From: Salipiger sp. CCB-MM3
GTDB lineage: Bacteria; Pseudomonadota; Alphaproteobacteria; Rhodobacterales; Rhodobacteraceae
Assembly (NCBI RefSeq): GCF_001687105.1
Contig: NZ_CP014596.1
Span: forward strand, 551,501 to 615,500
Length of the DNA: 64,000 nucleotides
Reading direction: 5' to 3'
A program made the translations under genes and the position numbers. Under the pieces are notes generated by a model. It searched no databases, was not told the DNA's origin, and saw nothing but the letters and a program-made list of their open reading frames with translations. Below, in pieces: positions 47,928 to 56,927 of this stretch; the stretch's first letter is position 1, and each line of letters opens with the position of its first letter.

Positions 47928-49817
47928 TCAGCGCCGCTCTTCGGGGATATCCGCATCCGGATGGTCGGGGGAGGACCGCCCGTGGGCGGTCTTGTCCCAG
48001 TAGAAGGGGCGGGCAAAGATCTCCCAAAGCGCCTTGTAGATGGCGATTGTGCCGAGCGGGAAATAGAGAAACAGCGTCGGCACCCAAAGCAGCAGCCCGG
48101 GATGCGGGCTGCGCGCCACGCCCGCGAGGCCAAGCAGCAGCGTCACGCCCTCGCCGAGCAGGAGCAGGCCGGTGACCGCTTTCAGCAGCGCGATGCTCTC
48201 GGGTCCGGCGAAGGGATGCGGCCAGCCCAGCAGGATCGGCCAGAACGACCAGAAGAGCGGTGCGAGGAGGAATTGCACCGTGCCGGTCAGCAGCAGAAGC
48301 TGCAGCCCCAGCAGCCGCCACGCGCCAAGCTGACGCAATGCCCGCCGCGGCTGCCGCATGTGCACGAACCAGGTGATCATATAGCCCTTCAGCCAGCGCG
48401 AGCGCTGGCGGATCCAAGGCCAGAGGCGACAGTTGGCCTCTTCGCGCGTCACCAGCGGCAAAAGATCGGTGCGATAGCCGAAGCGGGCGAGGCGAAACCC
48501 CAGATCGGCGTCTTCGGTGACGTTATGGGCGTCCCATCCGCCGACCCGCTCAAGCGCGGTGCGGCGAAAGAACACCGTGGTGCCCCCTAGCGGAATGGCA
48601 AAGCCGAGCCGGAGGAAGCCGGGCAAGAGAATGCGGAACCACGCAGCGTATTCGATGGTGAAACAGCGCGAGATCCAATTTGCGTGCGGGTTGTAGAAGT
48701 CCAGAATGCCCTGCACGCAGCCAAGCTCGGGCGGGGCGCGTCCGAAATGCGCCGCCATCATCCGCAGCTGACCCTGCGCCGGGCTGTCCTCGGCGTCATA
48801 GATGCCGATGAGCGCGCCGCGGGCAAAGTTGAGCGCGTAGTTGAGCGCGCGCGGCTTGGTGGTGATCGTGCCGCCGGGCACCTCGATGACCCGCATCCAC
48901 GGCGGCAGTGCGGCGTCTTTCAGGGCGCGCCGGGTGGTGCTGTCTTCGGCTTCGAGCACCAGTAGCACATCGAGCAGCGCGCGCGGATAATCGAGGCGGC
49001 CGAGCCGCTGGACCAGCGTTTCGGCGATGGCTTCTTCGCGGTGCAGCGGCACCAGCAGGCTGACCGGCGGCAGGCGATGACCCTCGGGCGGTGGGGCGGG
49101 CGGCAGCGGCGGCAGCCCGGCGACGAATGCGGAAATCTTGGCAATCTGGCCGAGCAGCAGCGTCACCGAGGCGATCATCAGTCCCGCAAGGAAGAAGGCG
49201 GTGGGCGCGATCAGCAGCAGGGACAGGCAAAGCAGGGCCGAGGCGCCAAGCAGCGCGCAGCGCTCTGCGGGCAGCCTGTTGAGATCGCGGCAGCTGAGCT
49301 CCGAGGGCAGGGCCTGCTCGGCGGCCTCTGCAAACGCCGCGCCATAGCGGGCTGTGATCTCGTCGAAGATGTCCTGCTCGGTGACGAGGGCCATCTCGAC
49401 CGGGCCGCGATGGCTGGTCAGATGGGTGCGCAGGCGGGCGAAGCTTTCGGGGTGCGCGACGGCCAGCACCAGCGTCTCGCCGCGTCGGAGCCACGGCAGC
49501 CCCGCGTGACGTAGGCACAGATGCGGCGGCAGCAGGGGGGCAAGCTCGGGCGCGGGCGGTGTGAGGCTGCGCATCAGCGCCGGGGCGCCATGGCAGCGCG
49601 CAAGCGTGTCGCGCAGGCGCGCGGGCGAGACATACCCCTCGGCGATCAGATGGCGGGTAAGGTCGGTGCCCTCATGGCGACTGCGGGCCAGCGCTTCGAG
49701 CGCTTGTGGGGCGTCGAGCGCGCCATCTTCGAGCAGAACCGCGCAGACAGGGCGTCCGCGGTCATGGCCGCGGGACGCGCGGCGCTGGTCTTCGAACGTC
49801 GGAGGCGGGTTCGGCAT
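47928..49817 (-). CDS. Membrane glycosyltransferase family 2 fused to an N-terminal MshEN/GspE-type domain
   Basis: A 629-residue multi-domain protein. Residues about 20-160 resemble the type II secretion GspE N-terminal domain, found in proteins that bind cyclic di-GMP. Two membrane segments (near 190-230) precede a GT2 catalytic domain with DAEDSPAQGQ, NVTEDADLGFRL and the QxxRW signature QRSRWLKG, then four C-terminal membrane segments. This is the layout of processive polysaccharide synthases such as cellulose synthase-like or XagB-like enzymes. The product is unknown. No other polysaccharide genes are adjacent. Confidence 0.88.
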   Translation of the reverse strand: MPNPPPTFEDQRRASRGHDRGRPVCAVLLEDGALDAPQALEALARSRHEGTDLTRHLIAEGYVSPARLRDTLARCHGAPALMRSLTPPAPELAPLLPPHLCLRHAGLPWLRRGETLVLAVAHPESFARLRTHLTSHRGPVEMALVTEQDIFDEITARYGAAFAEAAEQALPSELSCRDLNRLPAERCALLGASALLCLSLLLIAPTAFFLAGLMIASVTLLLGQIAKISAFVAGLPPLPPAPPPEGHRLPPVSLLVPLHREEAIAETLVQRLGRLDYPRALLDVLLVLEAEDSTTRRALKDAALPPWMRVIEVPGGTITTKPRALNYALNFARGALIGIYDAEDSPAQGQLRMMAAHFGRAPPELGCVQGILDFYNPHANWISRCFTIEYAAWFRILLPGFLRLGFAIPLGGTTVFFRRTALERVGGWDAHNVTEDADLGFRLARFGYRTDLLPLVTREEANCRLWPWIRQRSRWLKGYMITWFVHMRQPRRALRQLGAWRLLGLQLLLLTGTVQFLLAPLFWSFWPILLGWPHPFAGPESIALLKAVTGLLLLGEGVTLLLGLAGVARSPHPGLLLWVPTLFLYFPLGTIAIYKALWEIFARPFYWDKTAHGRSSPDHPDADIPEERR

Positions 49818-49924
49818 GGGATGCTCCTGACCTTTCCGGGCGCGGATAGGTCAGGGCATCGCGGTAAACACAGGGTTAAATTATGCTCATCACAGAAACA
49901 ATGCGCACAATGTTCCCTGCATGA

Positions 49925-51070
49925 TCACATGCTGTTCACGAACCGTTCGAACAGATAGAAGCTGTCCTGCGGGCCGGGGCTGGCCTCGGGGTGGTGCTGC
50001 ACCGAGAACACCGGGCGGTCGGTCATGCGAATCCCGCAGTTCGATCCGTCGAAGAGGCTGACGTGGCTTTCGACCACGCCCGCAGGCAGGGTCTGCCCGT
50101 CGACGGCGAACCCGTGGTTCATCGAAGTGATCTCGACCTTGCCGGTGTCGATCTCTTTCACCGGGTGGTTGGCGCCATGGTGGCCGTGGTTCATCTTGAT
50201 GGTCTTGGCCCCCAGCGCCAGCGCCAGCATCTGGTGACCGAGGCAGATGCCGAAGACCGGCAGATCGGTGTCGTCGAGGATACCCTTGATCATCGGCACC
50301 GCGTAAGCGCCGGTGGCGGCGGGGTCGCCCGGGCCGTTCGACAGGAAGACGCCGTCGGGGTTATGCGCCAGCACCTCTTCCTTGGTGGCGGTCGCGGGCA
50401 GCACGGTCACTTCGCAACCCGCCGAGGCGAGGCAGCGCAGGATGTTGCGCTTGGCACCATAATCGATGGCGACCACTTTCTTGCGCGGGTTGGTCTGCGG
50501 CAGGTAGCCATCGGGCCACGCCCACCGCATCTCGTCCCAGCGGTAGCTCTGGGCGCAGGTCACGCCTTTGGCAAGGTCGACCCCTGTGAGGCCGGGGAAG
50601 GCGCGCGCGGAGGCGACCAGCGCCTCGACGTCGAACACGCCCTCGGGGTTGTGCGCGATGGCCACATGCGGGGCACCCTGCTGCCGGATCGCCCGGGTCA
50701 GACGGCGGGTGTCGATGCCGCCGATGGCGATGCGCCCGCGCGACGCGAGCCACTGCGACAGTTCCTGCACCGCGCGCCAGTTCGACGATTGCGTGGGCAT
50801 CCACTTCACCACCATGCCCGCGGCAACCGGATCGCCGGTTTCGTCATCCTCGGGGTTCACGCCGACGTTGCCGATGTGCGGGAAGGTGAAGGTGACGATC
50901 TGCCCGGCGTAGGACGGATCGGTCATGATCTCTTGATAGCCGGACATGGAGGTGTTGAAGCAAAGTTCGGCCTGAGCCTCGCCGGTTGCGCCGAAGCCCT
51001 GTCCATAAAACAGCGTCCCATCGGCGAGCGCGAGGCATGCGGTAGGCTTTTGGGGGGTGGCGAGCGACAT
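49925..51070 (-). CDS. carA: Carbamoyl-phosphate synthase small (glutaminase) subunit
   Basis: CarA hydrolyses glutamine and passes ammonia to CarB for arginine and pyrimidine synthesis. The 381-residue protein has the CarA N-terminal domain (DGTLFYGQGFG) and a class I glutaminase domain with the catalytic cysteine in FGICLGHQML and the HHPEASPGP His-Glu pair. GGAG lies 7 bases before the ATG at 51070; the frame extends to 51115. carB is not in the window. It diverges from the yqeY-like gene; a 28-bp palindrome lies in the gap. Confidence 0.96.
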   Translation of the reverse strand: MSLATPQKPTACLALADGTLFYGQGFGATGEAQAELCFNTSMSGYQEIMTDPSYAGQIVTFTFPHIGNVGVNPEDDETGDPVAAGMVVKWMPTQSSNWRAVQELSQWLASRGRIAIGGIDTRRLTRAIRQQGAPHVAIAHNPEGVFDVEALVASARAFPGLTGVDLAKGVTCAQSYRWDEMRWAWPDGYLPQTNPRKKVVAIDYGAKRNILRCLASAGCEVTVLPATATKEEVLAHNPDGVFLSNGPGDPAATGAYAVPMIKGILDDTDLPVFGICLGHQMLALALGAKTIKMNHGHHGANHPVKEIDTGKVEITSMNHGFAVDGQTLPAGVVESHVSLFDGSNCGIRMTDRPVFSVQHHPEASPGPQDSFYLFERFVNSM

Positions 51071-51148
51071 GGCGCGACTCCTGTTCGGATCTGGGCGGGA
51101 AGCAAATCGCGCCATGCCTAAGGGAAGCCGGGGAAAGGGTCAAGTGCT

Positions 51149-51176
51149 GATTTTCCTATAGAAATATAGCAAAATC
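51149..51176. promoter_or_regulatory. AT-rich 28-bp near-perfect palindrome between carA and yqeY
   Basis: GATTTT-C-CTATA-GAAA-TATAG-C-AAAATC, dyad-symmetric apart from one C/C mismatch, 79 bases upstream of carA and 91 bases upstream of the yqeY-like start. It stands out in an otherwise GC-rich gap. It may be an operator or contain overlapping divergent promoters. Confidence 0.4.
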
Positions 51177-51266
51177 AATGGGTTGCATTGGTATAGGGCG
51201 GGATTGCGCGCGCGAAGGGCTTTCTGTAGTGTCAGGGTTTGGAAACGTCAGGGGATATCCGTTCCT

Positions 51267-51734
51267 ATGGAATTGCGTGAACGCATCAAGGCTGCGACCA
51301 AGCAGGCGATGAAAGACAAGGACAGCCAGCGGCTCTCGACGCTGCGGCTGATCTCTGCCGCAGTGAAGGATCGCGACATTGCCGCCCGTGCCGAGGGCAA
51401 TGACGATGGCGTCGAGGATGCCGAACTGCTGTCGATCCTCGCCAAGATGGTCAAGCAACGCCGTGAGAGCGCGCGCACCTACGAAGAGGGCGGGCGGCTC
51501 GATCTTGCCGAGGCGGAATTGGCCGAGATCCCGGTGATCGAGGAGTTCCTCCCGAAGCCGATGAGCGAAGACGAGGTCTCGCAGGCGGTCAGCGCGGCAG
51601 TCTCCGAGGTTGGTGCCAGCTCGATCCGCGATATGGGCCGGGTGATGGGCGTGCTGAAGACGCGCTATCAGGGCCGCATGGACTTTGGTGCCGTGGGTCC
51701 GATGGTCAAGGATCGGCTCGCCGCCGCGGGCTGA
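51267..51734 (+). CDS. GatB/YqeY domain protein
   Basis: A 155-residue protein with the full GatB/YqeY pattern: MELRERIKAATKQAMKDKD, LRLISAAVKDRDIA, IIEEFLPKPMSEDEV-like and MGRVMGVLKTRYQGRMDFG. The domain is the tRNA-binding tail of GatB; stand-alone proteins are of uncertain function. The start at 51267 is clear from homology. Two hairpins follow at 51740-51785. Confidence 0.93.
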   Translation: MELRERIKAATKQAMKDKDSQRLSTLRLISAAVKDRDIAARAEGNDDGVEDAELLSILAKMVKQRRESARTYEEGGRLDLAEAELAEIPVIEEFLPKPMSEDEVSQAVSAAVSEVGASSIRDMGRVMGVLKTRYQGRMDFGAVGPMVKDRLAAAG

Positions 51735-51739
51735 GCCGG

Positions 51740-51785
51740 GCAAAAGCCTTCAAAGGCTTTTGCAACTCTCTTCGAAGAGAGTTGC
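51740..51785. terminator. Two adjacent palindromes between convergent yqeY and a glycosyltransferase-like gene
   Basis: GCAAAAGCCTT-CA-AAGGCTTTTGC (51740-51763) is followed, with a 2-base overlap, by the perfect 24-bp palindrome 51762-51785 (arms GCAACTCTCTTC/GAAGAGAGTTGC). Both lie in the gap between convergent genes and probably end transcription in both directions. Confidence 0.7.
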
Positions 51786-51795
51786 AGCACAGATG

Positions 51796-52707
51796 TCAGG
51801 GGGCGGGAAACTCTTCCGCCACCTGCGCCAGTTCAGCCGGGTCTTCGAGGCGGAAGCGCTGAACGAAGCGGGTCTTGAACCCCACGCGGCCCCTGCGCGC
51901 GCCGAAGTTTTCCCCGTGATTGAGCACATAGAGCACCGAGGGGCGCTGCAGCGGCACCGGCGCCTGTCCCGAAAGCGCGGCGAGATAGGGGAACATCCGG
52001 TGTTCGTGCTGCGTCATCGCGCGCAGGAAAGCCGCGCTTTGTGGCAGCGCCGGGTCGTGATGCAGCGCCATGCACGATCCGCAGAGCTTCCAGAACGGCT
52101 TGCGCAGCGGCAGGGCGGCTGTCGGCTTGCCCGCCAGCGCCACATCGCCGGTGGCGTGGTCCATGACATAGCCCTGCTCCACCAGATAGCCCGGCGCCTG
52201 ACGCGCCAGCATCTCAGTCACGGCGCCATCGCGCAGCAGGTCGTCGGCGTCGAAGCTCATCACATAGGCCGGGGCTTTGCAGACCCTGCCGAGATGATTG
52301 CAGAGCGCCGCCAGCTTGCGCCACTTGTCATTGCCGGGGGTCGGGTCGTCGAAGGGCAGCCAGCTGATCCTCTGGTCTTCGGCCAGCGCGCCCGGAAGCG
52401 GCGGGCGCTGCTGGCAGCAGATCACCGCGCGCCACGCGCCGCTCTGGCGCCGAAAGCTTCGAAGCGTCTGGGCCAGCCGCTCGGTCACCGCCTGCCAATC
52501 GCCCACATGCTCTGGCCCGACCAGCGGGAGGAGGAAGACCACCTCTTCGGCACGCGGGCGAGGGTGGCCTTGCCGCGCCGCGCGCAGCGCCAGCGCTGCC
52601 TGCTCGGAGGGGGCGGGCGAGAGGCGTTCAGCCAGAGACGGCGCCAGCGCGGCGGCAAGACGCAGGGCGCGACGCTTCATCTTCGGGGTGGCGGGAACCT
52701 GAGCCAT
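51796..52707 (-). CDS. Putative glycosyltransferase-like protein
   Basis: A 303-residue soluble protein of which the central part reads like a GT-A fold: VFLLPLVGPEHVGDWQAV, then AYVMSFDADDLL where DADD would be the metal/nucleotide-sugar DxD site. Trp/His-rich segments (FWKLCGSCMALHHDP) follow. I cannot name a family, so glycosyltransferase is a tentative reading; a hypothetical conserved protein is equally fair. It starts just upstream of the DUF2244 gene's 3' side and is on the same strand as DUF2244 and the phosphoesterase, possibly one transcript. Confidence 0.5.
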   Translation of the reverse strand: MAQVPATPKMKRRALRLAAALAPSLAERLSPAPSEQAALALRAARQGHPRPRAEEVVFLLPLVGPEHVGDWQAVTERLAQTLRSFRRQSGAWRAVICCQQRPPLPGALAEDQRISWLPFDDPTPGNDKWRKLAALCNHLGRVCKAPAYVMSFDADDLLRDGAVTEMLARQAPGYLVEQGYVMDHATGDVALAGKPTAALPLRKPFWKLCGSCMALHHDPALPQSAAFLRAMTQHEHRMFPYLAALSGQAPVPLQRPSVLYVLNHGENFGARRGRVGFKTRFVQRFRLEDPAELAQVAEEFPAP

Positions 52708-52724
52708 GGATACCTTTCGCGCGG

Positions 52725-53228
52725 TCAGGGCCGCGCCATGAGCCGCAGCCGGTCGGAGAGCTCGAGATAGAGCGCCTTGCGCTCCTCTTCGCTCAGAAAT
52801 GCGCCGATCTCAACCTCGCGCCCCGCCCCCTTGAGCGTCACATAGTAGGGCACCGGCCCGCCGGTCTCATGCATCTGCGCGATGACCCAATAGGTGTTGC
52901 TCTGCCAGTCCTGCGCCGGGCCGCGCGGGTTGTGCCGCAAAAGCTGGGTCGTTTCGGGGCTGAGGGTGAGCACTTCGAGGATTTGCCGGTCCTTCTCGTT
53001 GCGGCGCAGCGCGTACCAGATCCCCCAGAGCGCGGCGAGCATGAAGGGCAGCAGCCCCCAAAGGAGAAGCGTGCCCAAGAGGCCGTAGAAGGGGATCAGC
53101 GCCATGAAGAAGAAGATCCCGATGAAGGTGACGAACCCCTTGGCCGACAGCGACTGATGCGGCCAGAGCCTCAGCTCTGCCTCCTGCGTGCCGTCCTCCC
53201 CCATGTCCATCGTCCAAGTGTATGGCAT
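52725..53228 (-). CDS. DUF2244 membrane protein
   Basis: A 167-residue protein with two adjacent membrane helices (about 28-70), the core RLWPHQSLSAKGFVTFI and a C-terminal cytoplasmic domain with WQSNTYWVIAQMHETGGPVPYYVTLKG, matching DUF2244. These proteins often neighbour cytochrome oxidase genes in alphaproteobacteria; here ctaD is about 0.9 kb upstream on the same strand. The function is unknown. Confidence 0.85.
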   Translation of the reverse strand: MPYTWTMDMGEDGTQEAELRLWPHQSLSAKGFVTFIGIFFFMALIPFYGLLGTLLLWGLLPFMLAALWGIWYALRRNEKDRQILEVLTLSPETTQLLRHNPRGPAQDWQSNTYWVIAQMHETGGPVPYYVTLKGAGREVEIGAFLSEEERKALYLELSDRLRLMARP

Positions 53229-53240
53229 GGCTGGAATGTA

Positions 53241-54026
53241 TCACCCGCCCGCGGTCTGCCCAATGGGATTTGCCGCCTCGCGGCTGATCCAGCCGGTGGT
53301 CAGCGCCTCGGCCCATTCCGCGCGGCCCCGGCTGCGGGCGCGCTGTGCCATGCGCGCGGGATCATAGGGCACATGGTGATGGGCGCCGCGCCAAGCTGCG
53401 CCCTCGGTTTCCAGCACGGCGAAACAGGCGTGGGGCGTGCCGGTCTCGACCACATGTGGCACCGGGTGAATGTCGGTGTAGCCCGGACATCCGACGCTGC
53501 CGGGGTTCACGACGCAGTGCCGTTGCCAGCTGACAACGCGCGGCAGATGGGTGTGGGCGCAAAGCACCAGCGGCTGCGCGATCCCCTCAAGATGCCGGGC
53601 GATCTGCGCGGCCCCGGCGGGATGGACCATGCCGCCAGCGTCCACGTCATGCAGCCAGTAGCGATCGTCGGCGCCGGGCGTGGCATGGCAGAGAAAGGTC
53701 TCGTCCATCTCCAGCGTCACCGGCAGGCCGCGCAGCCAGTCCAGCGCCTCCGGCGGCAGTTCGTCATAGGCCGCGCGGTCAGACGAGCCCATCTCTTCCG
53801 GCGTCTGGCTGATCAGGTAGCGGTCATGGTTGCCGCGCACCGTGGGCATCGGGCGGGCGCGCAGGATCTCCCAGGTCTCTCCCGCCGCGAGCGGACCGCT
53901 GAACATGTCGCCGAGGTTCACCACGAGGTCGATCCCCATGGCATCGATGCACGCCAGCACCGCGCTCAGCGCGTCGGAATTGCCGTGAATGTCGGCGATG
54001 GCGGCGAAGCGGCGGGGCAGGGGCAT
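53241..54026 (-). CDS. Calcineurin-like metallophosphoesterase
   Basis: The 261-residue protein has the phosphoesterase metal-binding blocks: AAIADIHGNSDAL, VNLGDMFSGP, VRGNHDRY, and a late CAHTHLP. The pattern fits the YfcE/MJ0936-type group of phosphodiesterases. Substrate unknown. The ATG at 54026 is chosen because AAGG is 8 bases upstream and DIHGN falls at the usual distance from the N-terminus. It lies downstream of the ctaD terminator. Confidence 0.88.
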   Translation of the reverse strand: MPLPRRFAAIADIHGNSDALSAVLACIDAMGIDLVVNLGDMFSGPLAAGETWEILRARPMPTVRGNHDRYLISQTPEEMGSSDRAAYDELPPEALDWLRGLPVTLEMDETFLCHATPGADDRYWLHDVDAGGMVHPAGAAQIARHLEGIAQPLVLCAHTHLPRVVSWQRHCVVNPGSVGCPGYTDIHPVPHVVETGTPHACFAVLETEGAAWRGAHHHVPYDPARMAQRARSRGRAEWAEALTTGWISREAANPIGQTAGG

Positions 54027-54062
54027 CTTGGGAACCTTGCTGTGGCGGTCCCGCAAATGAGA

Positions 54063-54092
54063 ACCGGCCCCGAGGGTTCCCCCGGGGCCGGT
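54063..54092 (-). terminator. Terminator downstream of ctaD
   Basis: Ten-bp stem ACCGGCCCCG/CGGGGCCGGT with a 10-base loop, 30 bases past the ctaD stop. The minus-strand tail is TCTCATTT, only weakly T-rich. Confidence 0.65.
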
Positions 54093-54121
54093 CTATGTCA
54101 ATCGCTCAGAGCTCTATGCGC

Positions 54122-55795
54122 TCAGTGGGCGGGATGCTTGTCCCAATCCTCGCGCTTCGGCAGCTGCTCGAACGTGTGCTCGGGCGGCGGCGAAGGCAGG
54201 GTCCACTCCAGCGTATCCGCGTATTCGTTCCACGGGTTGTTCTGGGTGCAGGCCGCGCCTTTGCGCAGCGAGTGCCACATGATCCAGAAGAAGAAGAGGA
54301 ACGAGGCGAAGGAGATGATCGCACCCCAGCTCGACACATGGTTCCAGAGGGCGAAGGCCTCGGGGTAGTCGATGTAGCGGCGCGGCATGCCCTGACGGCC
54401 AAGGAAGTGCTGCGGGAAGAAGGTCAGGTTCGCACCGACGAACATGACGTAGAAGTGCAGCTTGCCCGCCCACTCGGGGTACATCTTGCCGGTCATCTTG
54501 GGGAAGTAGAAGTAAATCCCCGCGAAGATCGCAAACACGGCACCAAGCGACATCACGTAGTGGAAGTGCGCGACCACATAGTAGGTGTCGTGGTAGGCAC
54601 GGTCGACACCAGCCTGGCTCAGCACCACGCCGGTCACGCCGCCGACGGTGAAGAGGATCAGGAAGCCGATCGCCCAGAGCATCGGCGTCTTGAACTCGAT
54701 CGAGCCGCCCCACATCGTCGCGATCCAGCTGAACACCTTCACGCCCGTCGGCACAGCGATGACCATCGTGGCCAGCATGAAGTAGCTCTGCTGGGTCAGC
54801 GACATGCCCACGGTGTACATGTGGTGGGCCCAGACGACGAAGCCGAGCGCGCCGATCGCGATGATCGCCCAGACCATCGGCAGGTAGCCAAAGACCGGCT
54901 TGCGCGAGAAGGTCGCGATCACATGGCTGATGATGCCGAAGCCGGGCAGGATCACGATGTACACTTCCGGGTGGCCGAAGAACCACAGGATGTGCTGGTA
55001 AAGCACCGGATCACCGCCGCCAGCGGGGTTGAAGAAGGTCGTCCCGAAATTGCGGTCGGTCAGCAGCATGGTGATCGCGCCGGCCAGAACCGGCAGCGAC
55101 AGCAGGATCAGCCACGAAGTGACGAAAATCGACCACGAGAACAGCGGCACCTTGAACAGCGTCATGCCGGGGGCGCGCATGTTCAGGAAGGTGGTGATCA
55201 TGTTGATCGCGCCAAGGATCGACGAGGCACCCGAGACGTGCACCGCAAAGATCGCAAGGTCGGTCGACATGCCCGCTTCATTGGTCGACAGCGGCGGATA
55301 AAGCACCCAGCCGATGCCCGAGCCGAGCTGGCCGTTGCCGCCCGGCGCGAAGACCGAGCAGACCGCCAGCGTCGAGCCAGCCACATAGAGCCAGTAGCTG
55401 AGGTTGTTCATCCGCGGGAAGGCCATGTCCGGCGCGCCGATCTGCAGCGGCATGAAGTAGTTGCCGAAACCGCCGAACAGCGCGGGAATCACCACGAAGA
55501 ACATCATCAGGATGCCGTGGCCGGTGATCATCACGTTCCACAGGTGCCCGTTGGGCGTACAGTTCTCGACCGCGGTCGGGAACAGGCGCGCGCCTTCCAT
55601 GCACATGTACTGGACGCCGGGGCTCATCAGCTCCAGACGCATGTAAACGGTGAAGGCCACCGAGATGAGACCAACAAACGCTGCGGTAATCAGGTAAAGA
55701 ATCCCGATATCCTTGTGGTTCGTCGACATGAACCAACGGGTAAAGAACCCGCGGTCATCCTCGTGCTCGTGGCCGTGAATGGCTGCATCTGCCAT
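54122..55795 (-). CDS. ctaD: Cytochrome c oxidase subunit I (aa3 type)
   Basis: Subunit I binds heme a and the heme a3-CuB centre where oxygen is reduced. The 557-residue protein has twelve membrane helices and the canonical [17 protein letters not shown] (CuB histidine, cross-linked tyrosine, D-channel glutamate), HHMYTVGM (CuB histidines), [12 protein letters not shown] (K-channel lysine) and [11 protein letters not shown] (heme ligands). AGGAGG lies 7 bases before the ATG at 55795. No subunit II or III gene is adjacent. An FNR-type site lies 113 bases upstream. Confidence 0.97.
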   Translation of the reverse strand: MADAAIHGHEHEDDRGFFTRWFMSTNHKDIGILYLITAAFVGLISVAFTVYMRLELMSPGVQYMCMEGARLFPTAVENCTPNGHLWNVMITGHGILMMFFVVIPALFGGFGNYFMPLQIGAPDMAFPRMNNLSYWLYVAGSTLAVCSVFAPGGNGQLGSGIGWVLYPPLSTNEAGMSTDLAIFAVHVSGASSILGAINMITTFLNMRAPGMTLFKVPLFSWSIFVTSWLILLSLPVLAGAITMLLTDRNFGTTFFNPAGGGDPVLYQHILWFFGHPEVYIVILPGFGIISHVIATFSRKPVFGYLPMVWAIIAIGALGFVVWAHHMYTVGMSLTQQSYFMLATMVIAVPTGVKVFSWIATMWGGSIEFKTPMLWAIGFLILFTVGGVTGVVLSQAGVDRAYHDTYYVVAHFHYVMSLGAVFAIFAGIYFYFPKMTGKMYPEWAGKLHFYVMFVGANLTFFPQHFLGRQGMPRRYIDYPEAFALWNHVSSWGAIISFASFLFFFWIMWHSLRKGAACTQNNPWNEYADTLEWTLPSPPPEHTFEQLPKREDWDKHPAH

Positions 55796-55907
55796 TGCGT
55801 GCCTCCTGTATAGGTACGTCCCTCGCAAGGGCGCGCACTAAACTCCTCCACGCCCTTAGTCTAATCATCCTTTTAGAATGCGACCAACTTCCGGGCAATC
55901 ATCTCCT

Positions 55908-55921
55908 TTGATCCAGATCAA
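55908..55921. promoter_or_regulatory. FNR/Anr-type box upstream of ctaD
   Basis: TTGATCCAGATCAA, a perfect match to the TTGAT-N4-ATCAA consensus of FNR-family oxygen regulators, with its near edge 113 bases from the ctaD start. No other gene starts nearby on the opposite strand, so ctaD is the likely target. Whether it activates or represses cannot be read from sequence. Confidence 0.7.
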
Positions 55922-56248
55922 AATTAATTGTCGCACCCCCCTGCGCGCCTCACCTTGGCGCGAGAATTCAGCGGCGGGCGGGGTGGGGTATTCCAGACCT
56001 GCGCCAAAGCCGGGCAGGCGGTATGGTTCTGGGGTGCCGTCTCGTCTCCACCCGGGTGCCAACCGTTCCCGGCGGTCAGGTTCCGGTTCGGCCCGGTTCC
56101 TGCTCGCGCAACGGTTCGCGGCCAACGCGGCACAGCGCCCCCGGCCTTGGCGCCGGGGGACGCACCCGCCCCTGCCGCGCCAGCTCCCAGATCGCCGCAG
56201 GGGCGGCTCCTGTATTGCGAGCGAAAATGTCCGTAGATGAGCGCTATG
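55922..56248. other. GC-rich gap between ctaD and the amidase gene with no supported gene
   Basis: This 327-base stretch contains open frames on both strands but they lack a family match, ribosome binding sites and normal composition. One GC hairpin (CCCCCGGC...GCCGGGGG, 56138-56159) is present without a T-tract. I see no tRNA, RNase P or tmRNA signature. Confidence 0.6.
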
Positions 56249-56920
56249 TCAGGCGGCGGGCCAGCACGCGGCGAGCCCGGCCATCCGCGCGCGATCCTCA
56301 TCGTCGAGCGGGCCAGTGGCGCCGGGGCGAAAGCGGTCGCGGAAGGATGTCAGCAGCGCATCGAGCTGTTCGGGCTCTGTCCGATAGCCGAAGCGATGCG
56401 CATCGAGCCGAAACTGGTCGGGCGCGTCGCCGGGTGTCTGCGGTGCGGCATCAACCGCCAGCCCCTTTTGCACCAGACGGGCCCAGTCGAAGCGCGGGCC
56501 GGGGTCGATCTTGCGTCCCGGCGCCATACAGGCATGGCCGATCACCCGCTGCGGCGGGATCTGCCAGCGCTCGAGGATGCCGGAAAGCAGCACCTCCAGC
56601 GCGTCCATCTGCGCGTCGGGGAAAGGCTCGTCGCCGGTGTTGGCGATCTCGATGCCGATCGAGCGGGAATTGACCTCGGCGACCGAGCCCCATGCGCCCA
56701 GCCCGGCGTGCCACGCGCGCATCTCTTCGGTCACCAGCTGCCAGCAGGTGCCGTTATAGCCCAACACGTAATGTGCAGAGACGCCGCTTTCGGAATTGCA
56801 CAGCCAATCGCGCGCCGCTTCGGCGCTTTTCATCGCGGTGTAGTGCAGCACTACGATGTCGGGCCGCGCCCCAAGTCGGCGCGGCCCGAAATTGTCGGAA
56901 GGGTGCCAGATCGGCTGCAC
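56249..56920 (-). CDS. N-acetylmuramoyl-L-alanine amidase (amidase_2, AmpD/AmiD type)
   Basis: The 223-residue protein has the zinc-dependent amidase_2 core: DIVVLHYTAM with the first zinc histidine, NSRSIGIEIAN with the catalytic region, and IGHACMAPGRKIDPGPRFDW with the second histidine and aspartate ligand. It cleaves the muramic acid-peptide bond in cell-wall fragments. No signal peptide is seen, so a cytosolic recycling role is likely. No ATG fits; GTG at 56920 gives VQPIWHPSDNFGPRR, the expected opening, but lacks a well-spaced ribosome site. Confidence 0.9.
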   Translation of the reverse strand: MQPIWHPSDNFGPRRLGARPDIVVLHYTAMKSAEAARDWLCNSESGVSAHYVLGYNGTCWQLVTEEMRAWHAGLGAWGSVAEVNSRSIGIEIANTGDEPFPDAQMDALEVLLSGILERWQIPPQRVIGHACMAPGRKIDPGPRFDWARLVQKGLAVDAAPQTPGDAPDQFRLDAHRFGYRTEPEQLDALLTSFRDRFRPGATGPLDDEDRARMAGLAACWPAA

Positions 56921-56927
56921 CTTCCCG

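Noticed and set aside
55878..56240. 120-residue plus-strand and other small frames in the gap upstream of ctaD
   Set aside because: No ribosome binding site, no family similarity, Arg/Pro-rich composition; the FNR box overlaps the start.
55922..56248. Structured RNA (RNase P, tmRNA or similar) in the GC-rich gap
   Set aside because: None of the invariant sequence blocks of these RNAs is present on either strand.
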